DNA of 32,124 bases from Dehalococcoidia bacterium (GTDB taxonomy: Bacteria > Chloroflexota > Dehalococcoidia > GIF9 > UBA5629), in NCBI GenBank assembly GCA_007280145.1, contig QYPU01000040.1, positions 1 through 32,124 on the forward strand. Reading direction: 5' to 3'. Both the position numbers and the translations under genes were made by a program. Below are positions 1 to 8,568 of this stretch, in pieces (the stretch's first letter is position 1; the number at the start of each line of letters is the position of its first letter). A model generated the notes under the pieces. That model was not told the origin of the DNA. It searched no databases and saw only the letters and a program-made list of their open reading frames with translations.

Positions 1-166
1 ACCCTTCACCATGACGTTACGTTCAAAGCAATACTAAGCACCCGGCTCAGGTTAAACTAACGCCAATATACCAAATAGTCAACATCACAGGCAATTACTA
101 ACGAGGCAATTTGGCAATCCCTTTGCCGTGGACCATGTGCTTTTATAACTCAGTTTACGCTCAGAG

Positions 167-1303
167 CTAAGATGCAGGCAGGTGATTCTTTGCAGTATCA
201 ATCATCGCTTTGACATTGTCAAATTTGGCATCTATGGGGCACTCACACCCGGTGCTGAGAATAAAACCCCCTCCGTCACCAACAACGTCTATTAGTTTCT
301 CGCAATATTCGGTAACATCTTCAGGTGTGCCCAAAGCAAGCTTAGACGCTGGCACATCTCCCATAATGCACATGTGGCCTTCCAATACTTCTTTTGCCCT
401 AAAGATATCGGTGGTACTATCAAGTTCACATATACACTTACCTTTAGGTAAATCTTTTAGATAGGGAAGATTCATCGTCCAGTCGGTGTCAAAGTGTAAT
501 GTGGTCGTGAGTCCCTCGGCAGCGAAGGCATCGACCATTTTCTTCAGGTAGGGAAAGCCAAACCGCTCGAAAATCTTCATCGGGTAGTAGAAACCAGAGC
601 CCCGTTCCAGGGGAAAGAAGACCCAGGGCATACCTGTAGCTTTAATATCGTTCTTGACGTTATCAATAAGGTCGTCAACCATGGCATCCATCGCTGCCTC
701 AACCTTGTCAGGCCGGCGATATAGGTCAAGCGTGAATTGAGTAAGCGACCTGCATAAAGACAGTATCATGGTGCAGCTACAGGTAGTTGCACCAAGCAGT
801 ACCGGTACCCCGCGTTCTTTCCAGGCCTTGGCATCGTCCATATATATCTTACACTGCCTTTTCTGGCTGGCATCTATCTTCTCGACAGAACGACCTGTCA
901 CCCGCGGGAGAAGCTCCTCCAAAAAACCATTCCAACCTTTGCTAATTATCGTATCGTAGTCCTCAACAACCATAATTTCCCGTTCTGCTGCTTGAATTGG
1001 ACTGTCCTCAGGGGCCCCCCTACCCGCCACATACATCGGCGTTGGCGCCGACGATATCCGCCAGCTAGAACTCGGCCAGATAAGGTCGGCTGCAATCTGC
1101 CCATCATAACCTCCCAGGGCATCAAAGGTATCAATAAAGGCCTGAATTGCTCTGTGTGGGTTCTTGTAACCTTCGCTTTGAGGCACACCTTGATACCGAA
1201 GAGGAAACTGCAACATGTAAGGAGCTACTGGAACTCTGTCAGGAATCTCAAGATTAACCGCAGCACGGATTCTTTCCTCTCGGGTCATCATCTCTTTTAT
1301 CAC
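167..1303 (-). CDS. UroD-fold corrinoid-dependent methyltransferase (MtaA/CmuA/COG0407-like)
   Basis: ORF 167..1333. Contains DRVPVAPY near the N-terminus, LHFDTDWTMNLPYLKDLP, GDVPASKLALGTPEDV and GGFILSTGCECP, typical of UroD-family methyltransferases. Likely start is GTG at 1303: GGAGGTGAGATGG-GTG gives VIKEMMTREER, matching MIKETMTREER of the neighbour. Confidence 0.85.
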   Translation of the reverse strand: MIKEMMTREERIRAAVNLEIPDRVPVAPYMLQFPLRYQGVPQSEGYKNPHRAIQAFIDTFDALGGYDGQIAADLIWPSSSWRISSAPTPMYVAGRGAPEDSPIQAAEREIMVVEDYDTIISKGWNGFLEELLPRVTGRSVEKIDASQKRQCKIYMDDAKAWKERGVPVLLGATTCSCTMILSLCRSLTQFTLDLYRRPDKVEAAMDAMVDDLIDNVKNDIKATGMPWVFFPLERGSGFYYPMKIFERFGFPYLKKMVDAFAAEGLTTTLHFDTDWTMNLPYLKDLPKGKCICELDSTTDIFRAKEVLEGHMCIMGDVPASKLALGTPEDVTEYCEKLIDVVGDGGGFILSTGCECPIDAKFDNVKAMIDTAKNHLPAS

Positions 1304-1349
1304 CCATCTCACCTCCTGACAAAACCCTCGCATATACCCACGCTCAGAT

Positions 1350-2489
1350 TCAACAAGCAGGCAGGTGATTCTTAACAGAATCGACCATAGCTTTTACATT
1401 CTCAAATTTGGCATCAACAGGGCACTCACACCCCGTGCTCAGGATAAAACCTCCATCTTTACCAACGACGTCTATCAGTTTCTCGCAGTATGCAGTAACA
1501 TCTTCAGGTGTGCCCAAAGCAAGCTTAGTCGCTGGCACATCTCCCATGATGCACATATGGCCTTTCAGTATCTCTTTTGCCTTGAATATGTCACTGGTAC
1601 TATCAAGCTCACATATACACTTACCTTTAGGTAAATCTTTTAGATAGGGAAGATTCATCGTCCAGTCGGTATCGAAGTGCAGCATAGGCGTGAACCCCTT
1701 GGCAACAAAAGCATCAACCATTTTCTTGAGGTAAGGGAATTCAAATCGCTCAAATATCTTCAGCGGGTAATAGAAACAAGAGCCGCGTTCCAGAGGGAAG
1801 TAAATCCATGGTAAACCTGTAAATCTCATATCATTAGTGATATTTTCAATAAGGTCATCAACCATAGCATCCATTACCGCCTCCACCTTATCAGGAATGC
1901 GATACAAGTCAAGCGTGAATTGAGTCAATGTTCTAGATAATGAGAGTATCATCAAGCAACTCATAGTACTTGCGCCGCTCAAAACGGGAACTCCTCGCTC
2001 CTTCCACCTTTCGGCATCACGCTTACGTATCGCCGCTAGCTTTTTCATGTTTGCGTCCAAGCTCTCGAGAGAACGACCTCTTAGGCGAGGGAGGAATTCC
2101 TCACAAAAACCATTCCAACCTTTGCTGATTATCTTATCATAGTCTTCAACCGTCATAAGTTCCTGCTCTGCTACCTGCAAGCTCTGGTCATCGGAAATAC
2201 GATCTCTGCCTGGCACGACATAAGGTGTTGGCGCCGCACATATCCGCCAGCTGGAAGCTGGCCAAATAAAGTCAGGCTCAATCATAGCATCAAAGCCCCC
2301 CAGGTCATCAAAGGTGTCAGTTAGTGCCTTAAACGCCTTTTCGGCATCTTTTAAACCTTCGGTGTGCTTTATACCCTGATACCGAAAAACAAACTGATAT
2401 ATCAAAGGCACTATCGGCACCCGGTCTGAAACTTCTAGGTTAACAGCAGCCCTAATCCTCTCCTCCCGCGTCATAGTTTCCTTTATCAT
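1350..2489 (-). CDS. UroD-fold corrinoid-dependent methyltransferase (tandem paralog)
   Basis: 379 aa, very similar to 167..1303. Start abuts the stop of the corrinoid protein gene (TAA-ATG), with GGAGGTG upstream. Confidence 0.87.
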   Translation of the reverse strand: MIKETMTREERIRAAVNLEVSDRVPIVPLIYQFVFRYQGIKHTEGLKDAEKAFKALTDTFDDLGGFDAMIEPDFIWPASSWRICAAPTPYVVPGRDRISDDQSLQVAEQELMTVEDYDKIISKGWNGFCEEFLPRLRGRSLESLDANMKKLAAIRKRDAERWKERGVPVLSGASTMSCLMILSLSRTLTQFTLDLYRIPDKVEAVMDAMVDDLIENITNDMRFTGLPWIYFPLERGSCFYYPLKIFERFEFPYLKKMVDAFVAKGFTPMLHFDTDWTMNLPYLKDLPKGKCICELDSTSDIFKAKEILKGHMCIMGDVPATKLALGTPEDVTAYCEKLIDVVGKDGGFILSTGCECPVDAKFENVKAMVDSVKNHLPAC

Positions 2490-3122
2490 TTACTTCACCT
2501 CCCTGGCAAATTTCTTGCACATCTCCACACCCTCAGATGCATCATTGGTGCAAGCATCAGCCCCAACATACTCCCCAACTTGCTCAGTCATAATCCCACC
2601 ACCGACGATAATCTTGACTTTGCCTCGTAACCCAGCTTCCTCTACCCCCTTTACCACCTCCTTCATCGACTCAAACGACGGCGTCAATAAACCTGACATC
2701 CCTAAAATGGACGCCCCCGTTTCAACCAATTTGTCTATAAAAACACCCGGCGCTACATCTATTCCCAAGTCGTAGACCTCAAATCCAGCCGCTGTTAGAA
2801 GAGTCCCTGCTATGTCCTTCCCTATATTGTGTATGTCCCCCTTTACCGTCCCCAATACCATCTTACTTAACGGCTCTGCTTGCTTGCCTCCTTCTAGCAA
2901 CGGCTCTACAACTGCCATCGCCTCCTTGAATATCTCGCCCGACACAATTAGCTCGCTGAGAAAATATTCCTTGCTCTTGTACCGCTCCCCAACAATATCC
3001 ATACCCTGACGACATTCATCAACTATAGACATTGGCTCAACACCAGCATCGATTTTCTCACGCACCAGTCTCTTTGCCTCGTCCTCGTTTAATTCAGCTA
3101 TGACATCAGCCAGTTCTGACAT
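2490..3122 (-). CDS. Corrinoid (B12-binding) protein of a methyltransferase system, MtaC/MtbC-like
   Basis: 210 aa with the cobalamin signature DIHNIGKDI (DxHxxG), SGLLT (SxL) and GGG. SD AAGGAGGAAGT before ATG. Confidence 0.93.
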   Translation of the reverse strand: MSELADVIAELNEDEAKRLVREKIDAGVEPMSIVDECRQGMDIVGERYKSKEYFLSELIVSGEIFKEAMAVVEPLLEGGKQAEPLSKMVLGTVKGDIHNIGKDIAGTLLTAAGFEVYDLGIDVAPGVFIDKLVETGASILGMSGLLTPSFESMKEVVKGVEEAGLRGKVKIIVGGGIMTEQVGEYVGADACTNDASEGVEMCKKFAREVK

Positions 3123-3225
3123 ACTTCCTCCTTAAAATTTTTGTAACCAAGAATGCATACACGCTGAAGAATAACCCGCCTTTCAACTCGAAGCAGCACT
3201 GCAATGGATAGTATGCTGACCCAGG

Positions 3226-3975
3226 CTACAATCCCAGGTATATCTTTCTTATGCGCTCATCGCTGAGCAGCTCTTTGCCTGTACCCTCAGCGATTATCTT
3301 GCCTTTAGACATAACATAGTTTCTCGTACTCAGGGCAAAGGCAAAGCTAATATCTTGCTCAACAAGCATCGTGTTAATTCCAAGACGTTGAATCTCTACT
3401 ACCTTCTCAAACAAGTCCTCTTTTGTCTTGGGGGCAAGTCCAGTCGACGGTTCATCAAGGCACAGGAGCTTCGGGCTGCTCATTAATGACCTCCCTATGG
3501 CAAGCATAACCCTTTCTCCGCCGGATAATGTCCCCGAGATCTGTTTTCTCCTTTCTTTCAGCACTGGAAATAGCTCAAAAACCCCCTCTAGATTTTTGTT
3601 CCTATCCTTTGGGCATGTGTACGCCCCCGCTTTCAAGTTATCCAGAACCGACAGTTCAGTAAACGGCCTCGCCCTTTCCGGGCAGACAACCAGGCCTCTT
3701 TTCATAATTTCATCCGCCGGCAGATTATCCACTCTCTCTCCATCGAATACCACTTCACCCGTGGTGGTTATTTTGCTCAACATCGCCCTCATTCCTTTCA
3801 TCATGTCCCTCTCCCACCTTGTGAGCCCAACCATAGCCCTGAGCATAGTGGTCTTCCCTGCCCCGTTTGGACCTACCACTGCAACGAACTCTCCGGCATC
3901 AATACTGAAGCTGGCTCCATTCAACACCAGTGCAGTATAGTAACGCACAGTCAAATCCCGTACTTCAAGAAGCAC
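3226..3975 (-). CDS. livF: Branched-chain amino-acid-type ABC transporter ATP-binding protein (LivF family)
   Basis: Walker A GPNGAGKTT, signature LSGGE, Walker B LLCLDEPSTGLAP. Overlaps the livG end. Confidence 0.9.
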   Translation of the reverse strand: MLLEVRDLTVRYYTALVLNGASFSIDAGEFVAVVGPNGAGKTTMLRAMVGLTRWERDMMKGMRAMLSKITTTGEVVFDGERVDNLPADEIMKRGLVVCPERARPFTELSVLDNLKAGAYTCPKDRNKNLEGVFELFPVLKERRKQISGTLSGGERVMLAIGRSLMSSPKLLCLDEPSTGLAPKTKEDLFEKVVEIQRLGINTMLVEQDISFAFALSTRNYVMSKGKIIAEGTGKELLSDERIRKIYLGL

Positions 3976-4741
3976 CTAAAATCACCCCCTTACCCAGGTA
4001 AGCCTCTATTACCTTGTTGTCACTGGCTATCTCCTCTGGTGTGCCCTGAGCAATGATCTGGCCGAAGTTGAGCACAAGCACTCTATCAACTATCTTCATC
4101 AGGTCCATTAGCTTATGTTCCACGATAAGCATAACCATCTCTTCGGAATGCAGTCTGCCAAATCTCCCCCCTTTATGCAACCTCCTCATCGATTTCCCCA
4201 AGAGGTCGGTTTCAGCAGGGTTTAGTCCACCAAATGGCTCATCAAGTAAAAGCAGCTCAGGTTCGGTGGAAATAGCTCGAGCTATCTCCAGACGCTTTAA
4301 GTCACCATGTGACAGGACAGCAGCCCGTTCCAGCGACAGGTCGGCAATGCCAACAAACTCCAGGGCATCTCGCGCCTTCACAGCCAGTCTTTTGGTCCAC
4401 TCCCCCCTCTTTGCCTTAGTCACCATACAGGCCACCATAACATTCATGATACAAGGTAAGTTGCGAAACGGCTTTACCACCTGGAAGGTCCCTGCAATTC
4501 CCCGTTTGACAATATCGCATGACCTGTGCCGGGTGATATCCTTACCCTTGAATATTATCCTCCCTGAATCAGGCTTCAGCACCCCCATTATGAGCCGCAA
4601 TAGGGTAGTCTTCCCCGAACCATTGGGGCCTATTAGGGCAACCACTTCCCCCTGGTCTATCCGAAAACTCACATTATCGACTGCCACTAGCCCACCGAAC
4701 CGCTTGGTTAAACCTTGAACTTCAAAAAAGGCGTCGGCCAA
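3965..4741 (-). CDS. livG: Branched-chain amino-acid-type ABC transporter ATP-binding protein (LivG family)
   Basis: Walker A GPNGSGKTT; LSHGDLKRLEIARA signature; LLLLDEPFGGLNPAE. Confidence 0.9.
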   Translation of the reverse strand: MADAFFEVQGLTKRFGGLVAVDNVSFRIDQGEVVALIGPNGSGKTTLLRLIMGVLKPDSGRIIFKGKDITRHRSCDIVKRGIAGTFQVVKPFRNLPCIMNVMVACMVTKAKRGEWTKRLAVKARDALEFVGIADLSLERAAVLSHGDLKRLEIARAISTEPELLLLDEPFGGLNPAETDLLGKSMRRLHKGGRFGRLHSEEMVMLIVEHKLMDLMKIVDRVLVLNFGQIIAQGTPEEIASDNKVIEAYLGKGVILGAS

Positions 4742-4742
4742 T

Positions 4743-6440
4743 TTAGTCCACCTCCTCTCTTAGCTCTCTTCGTGATACCTTGCCAACATCTGTCTGTGGG
4801 ATTTCTCCCTTGAATTCCACGACCTTAGGGATTTTAAAATGGGCTATCTTACCCTCACAATATTTCATGATGTCCTCTTCGGATAATTCTCCCCTGGCAT
4901 CACTCTCAAGCACTACCACCGCTTTAACAATCTCCCCTGCCCTGGGATCCTTAACCCCGACAACCCCCACATCTTTGACCTGGGGATGCTTTTTTATAAC
5001 TTCCTCTACCTCTCGGGCAAAGACAGCATGACCTTTGTACTTAATCATGTCCCTCTTTCTATCATAGAAATAACCATAGCCTTCCTCATCCATACTTCCC
5101 AGGTCACCGGTCCTCATCCACACCTCACCATCTATGTCTACAAACCTTTCCTCATTTTCCTTGGGGCGCTTCCAATAACCCTTCATTACCTGGGGACCTC
5201 TAACAGCAATCTCACCCACTTCCCCAACGGGCAGGAATTCGTTCTTTTCGGGATGGAGAATCGCAAACATCGTGGAGGGATAAGGTACACCGAACGAGCC
5301 TAACTTGATTCTGTTATAGGGGTTGTAGGAAATTATGGCAACTGTCTCACTCTGCCCGTAACCTTCGCATAGCCTCCGGCCGGTCCGTCTTTCAAAGCCG
5401 TTAGCTGTTTCCAAAAGAAGAGCATCAGCTCCAGAAGAAACATAATGCAATTTTTTCCAATCCACCCTATCCGTCTTTTCGTAGTCCTTTAAAGCATCAT
5501 ATATGCTTGGAGCACCGACAAATGTGGTTGCTTTATATGTTTGCATATAGCCTAAGAGCTCATCAAGGTCAGTACTGGCAGTTACTATTCCGGTATATCC
5601 CCGGAGTAGTCCGTTAGTCAAGGCTATTTGCCCGGCAGCATGATACATGGGCATATAAGCTATCCCCGTCTCTTCGCCCTCGTGAAGTAGACCCCTCAGT
5701 GAGGTATTGAGTTGCAGTTCATTAGCTACATAGTTGTAATGGGTAAGCATAGCAGCCTTGGGTAGCGCAGTCGTTCCCCCGGTATATTGCAGGGTTGCTA
5801 AATCTTCCTTGGGATTGAACTCAATTTTTGGCGGGTCAGGAGGATACTTCTTGAGTAAATCTTGAAGTTGATAGAAGCCCTCCCTTTCGATGATCTCGGT
5901 AGATGGCAGTGCCATCCTCTCATAGACAGAGCTCAACACACTCTTCCCCATGAACCTCTTGAAGCGAGGCAGGTATTCTCCAATATCCGTCAGAATAACA
6001 TTCCTCAGCTTCACCCCCGCCTTCTCAACGATACCATAGAGTATGTTCAAACAGATAATGTCCTCGGCCTCGCTGTCCTCAAGTTGGTGCTTGACCTCAG
6101 GAGAAACATACATCGGGCTAATCAGGGTTAAGACGGCGCCTGCCTTGAGCGCACCGTAGTAGGCTATGGCATACTGAGGCGAGTTCAACAGAAGTATGGC
6201 AACTGTGTCCCCCTTCCTCACACCCAGGTCACACAGGGCAGTCGCAAACCTGTCTACCTGGTCCTTTAGGTCCAGGTAGCTTATTTTCCTGCCGTAGAAT
6301 ATTACGGCAGTCTTATCCTTCCACCTTGCCACCGATTCGTCAAAAAGCTCAGGCAGGGATTTCTCAGGCACCTCGACCTCAGCCGGGACTCCCTCAGGGT
6401 AGAACTTAATCCATGGTCTTTCATGGTATACCGTTTTCAT
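4743..6440 (-). CDS. AMP-dependent acyl-CoA synthetase/ligase
   Basis: ANL motifs LQYTGGTTALPKAAMLTH, YGQSET, MRTGDLG and C-terminal GKVSRRELR. Start assigned to MKTVYHERPW (GGAGGTTAAAGAG-ATG) rather than 6470. Confidence 0.88.
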   Translation of the reverse strand: MKTVYHERPWIKFYPEGVPAEVEVPEKSLPELFDESVARWKDKTAVIFYGRKISYLDLKDQVDRFATALCDLGVRKGDTVAILLLNSPQYAIAYYGALKAGAVLTLISPMYVSPEVKHQLEDSEAEDIICLNILYGIVEKAGVKLRNVILTDIGEYLPRFKRFMGKSVLSSVYERMALPSTEIIEREGFYQLQDLLKKYPPDPPKIEFNPKEDLATLQYTGGTTALPKAAMLTHYNYVANELQLNTSLRGLLHEGEETGIAYMPMYHAAGQIALTNGLLRGYTGIVTASTDLDELLGYMQTYKATTFVGAPSIYDALKDYEKTDRVDWKKLHYVSSGADALLLETANGFERRTGRRLCEGYGQSETVAIISYNPYNRIKLGSFGVPYPSTMFAILHPEKNEFLPVGEVGEIAVRGPQVMKGYWKRPKENEERFVDIDGEVWMRTGDLGSMDEEGYGYFYDRKRDMIKYKGHAVFAREVEEVIKKHPQVKDVGVVGVKDPRAGEIVKAVVVLESDARGELSEEDIMKYCEGKIAHFKIPKVVEFKGEIPQTDVGKVSRRELREEVD

Positions 6441-6546
6441 CTCTTTAACCTCCACATAAGAATGGCACACATCTCAAGCTCAATGGCCTTTATAACCCAG
6501 GCACCTTCTCTGAAAAAATGCCCAGCATGGAAACAAACGCCACCTA

Positions 6547-7617
6547 TCAATCCTTCACTGTCTCCAACTTCTTCCGCTCCGTATGCAGGTGTGCCCCGCA
6601 GGCCCTGCACTCCTGCCGGCTCATGGCATTGATTAACTTGCACCTCGGGCATTGTTTCTCAATTTTGTCTCTTGCCCACGGGACAATTCCTTCAGGCATA
6701 AATAGTATGATGAGGACCACAAGACAGGCATAGACAAACATCCGCAGCTCCGGGATGACTCGGAGCAATTCCATAACTGGATAGAGAACGAAAACACCGG
6801 TTACTGCTCCGCCGATTGTACCCATCCCTCCGAAAATCGTCCATATGATTGGGCTGAACGACCAGAGCAGGTCCAGCATCATTGGCCCGGCCACTCGCAT
6901 AACATGGACATATAAACCACCAGAAATTCCGGCAAAGAAAGCACTGACGCCGAAAGCTGCCAGCTTATACCTTGTGGTGTCGATTCCCGAACACCGTGCC
7001 GAAATCTCGTCTTCCTGAATGGCCCGAAAGGCAAGCCCCGTTCTGATAAGTGAACTTCTGGCATCGGTGAACTTCCACATTGCCAGTACAGAGGCTACCA
7101 TCACAATGAACGTGGTATAGTAGGCAGCCACCCGGCTCTGACAAAGAGCGCTCACTCCCGAGATGCCCTTCTCTCCACCAGTAAAATCAACGAAAACAAG
7201 AACGATGCCAGCGAGTATCAGGGGAAAGGTCAAGCTGACTAGAGTGAAATAGGTGCCCCTCAACCTCATAGACGGAATGGCTATGATGAATCCCGCCAGC
7301 ATTGCCACAAGCGCCCCACAGGGTATTGTTGCCCAGGGCACCCAACCAAGATCTCTGCTGAGGATAGCAGCAGTATAGGCGGCAATGGCAAACAGGGCAC
7401 CCTGTCCCATGTTGAACTGTCCGGTGAAGCCAGCAAGAACATCCCAACTCGCAGCATAGATGGCAAACACATTGACAAAGATGAGAACGAGCAGGATATA
7501 CGGCTCCTGGGTAACAAGCGGTACGAAGCACAAAAGCAGGAGACAGAAGAACGCCATCGCCCGGCCCGGGATGGCCATTATATTGCCTTGAAATGCCTTG
7601 TATAGCCCACGAATCAT
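6547..7617 (-). CDS. livM: LIV-type ABC transporter permease (LivM family) with a C-terminal zinc-ribbon-like tail
   Basis: Hydrophobic multi-TM protein with ASWDVLAGFTGQFNMGQGALFAIAAYTAA. C-terminus carries CPRCKLINAMSRQECRACGAHL. Start overlaps the livH stop (TAATG). Confidence 0.88.
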   Translation of the reverse strand: MIRGLYKAFQGNIMAIPGRAMAFFCLLLLCFVPLVTQEPYILLVLIFVNVFAIYAASWDVLAGFTGQFNMGQGALFAIAAYTAAILSRDLGWVPWATIPCGALVAMLAGFIIAIPSMRLRGTYFTLVSLTFPLILAGIVLVFVDFTGGEKGISGVSALCQSRVAAYYTTFIVMVASVLAMWKFTDARSSLIRTGLAFRAIQEDEISARCSGIDTTRYKLAAFGVSAFFAGISGGLYVHVMRVAGPMMLDLLWSFSPIIWTIFGGMGTIGGAVTGVFVLYPVMELLRVIPELRMFVYACLVVLIILFMPEGIVPWARDKIEKQCPRCKLINAMSRQECRACGAHLHTERKKLETVKD

Positions 7618-8489
7618 TATAGCCTCTCTTCCTCAAAGGTTACGCCGAAAAGTCCCTCCGGCCTCAGGAATAGTATTACAACCACTATTGCCAGAGCTAC
7701 AGCGCCCTTTATGAAGCTTCCTTCAGGAATCAGAAAAACGACGAGTACTTCGACATATCCCAGGATAAAAGCTGCGATAAAACTCCCTTTCATACTCCCC
7801 AAACCGCCAAGGATAACGGCCGCGAACATCATTACCAGCGGATGCGCCCACATGTAAGGGTTTACGACATATGTTGGCGCTACCACCGCACCGGCTACTG
7901 CTGCCAGGGCCACTGCCAGGGCCATACTAATCATAGCTGTCTTGTTACCATTTATTCCCATAAGATTAGTAACCTCTTTGTCCTGAGCGGTAACTCTAAC
8001 TGCAAGACCCAGGTTAGTCCAGTAAAGAAAAGCAGCAACGGCCAGCAGACACACCGCAGTGATTCCAACTATGAGCAGTTGCTGAATGGGAATCGTCACA
8101 CCGATTATGTCGACATTCCCGGCAATAAAAGGGGCAACCCCTCGATAGACGCCGCTGAATAGCAGGAGCATCAATTCTTGAAAGGCCAGTGCCAGTGCCA
8201 CCGTCATCAGTATCACGGCTCCTTCATGCTCTCGTATCCGCTCAAGGAACGCCTTATAGCAGGCTACTCCCACAGCAGTAACAAGCACTATAGAGATAAC
8301 GATTGATAAAAATGTATTCAAACCAAGCATGGATGTAGCTGTGAACAGCATATAGGCAGCCAGCATAAAGAACGCGGTATGAGCCAGATTCACTATCCTG
8401 GCTACGCCGAAGATGAGTGAAAATCCCACTGCCAGAGAGGCATATACCGCACCAACCATCGCCCCCCGCAGCAATATCATCTGTAGCAT
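7617..8489 (-). CDS. livH: LIV-type ABC transporter permease (LivH family)
   Basis: MVGAVYASLAVGFSLIFGVARIVNLAHTAFFMLAAY is typical. Start reassigned to MLQMILLRG at 8489, with SD TTAGGAGCTATT-ATG; the predicted start at 8528 lies inside a hairpin. Confidence 0.88.
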   Translation of the reverse strand: MLQMILLRGAMVGAVYASLAVGFSLIFGVARIVNLAHTAFFMLAAYMLFTATSMLGLNTFLSIVISIVLVTAVGVACYKAFLERIREHEGAVILMTVALALAFQELMLLLFSGVYRGVAPFIAGNVDIIGVTIPIQQLLIVGITAVCLLAVAAFLYWTNLGLAVRVTAQDKEVTNLMGINGNKTAMISMALAVALAAVAGAVVAPTYVVNPYMWAHPLVMMFAAVILGGLGSMKGSFIAAFILGYVEVLVVFLIPEGSFIKGAVALAIVVVILFLRPEGLFGVTFEEERL

Positions 8490-8507
8490 AATAGCTCCTA
8501 ACACGAA

Positions 8508-8557
8508 CAGTTGGAAGAACGCCCGCACACTAGAAGTGTGAGGCGTTCTTCCAACTG
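8508..8557. terminator. Long hairpin between the substrate-binding protein gene and livH (attenuator/mRNA stabiliser)
   Basis: CAGTTGGAAGAACGCC (8508-8523) pairs perfectly with GGCGTTCTTCCAACTG (8542-8557). Inner stem CACACT/AGTGTG. Starts 11 nt after the SBP stop. Confidence 0.8.
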
Positions 8558-8568
8558 CAATTTACAAT

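Noticed and set aside
992-1375. Plus-strand ORFs throughout (for example 992..1375, 3428..3940, 4053..4718, 9085..9651, 18778..19365)
   Set aside because: They are antisense to well-supported minus-strand genes, low-complexity in translation, and have no recognisable domains.
167-2489. UroD-like ORFs as heme-biosynthetic uroporphyrinogen decarboxylase
   Set aside because: They sit next to corrinoid proteins in multiple copies and carry methyltransferase-type H-x-D...C features, with no other heme genes nearby.
6437-6652. Minus-strand ORF 6437..6652 overlapping the LivM tail
   Set aside because: Out of frame with LivM and overlapping the ligase start; the LivM frame with its zinc ribbon is the better explanation.
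8490-8528. Predicted N-terminal extension MRAFFQLFVLGAI of LivH
   Set aside because: It lies inside the 8508-8557 hairpin, and a strong SD (AGGAGCTATT-ATG) supports the start at 8489.
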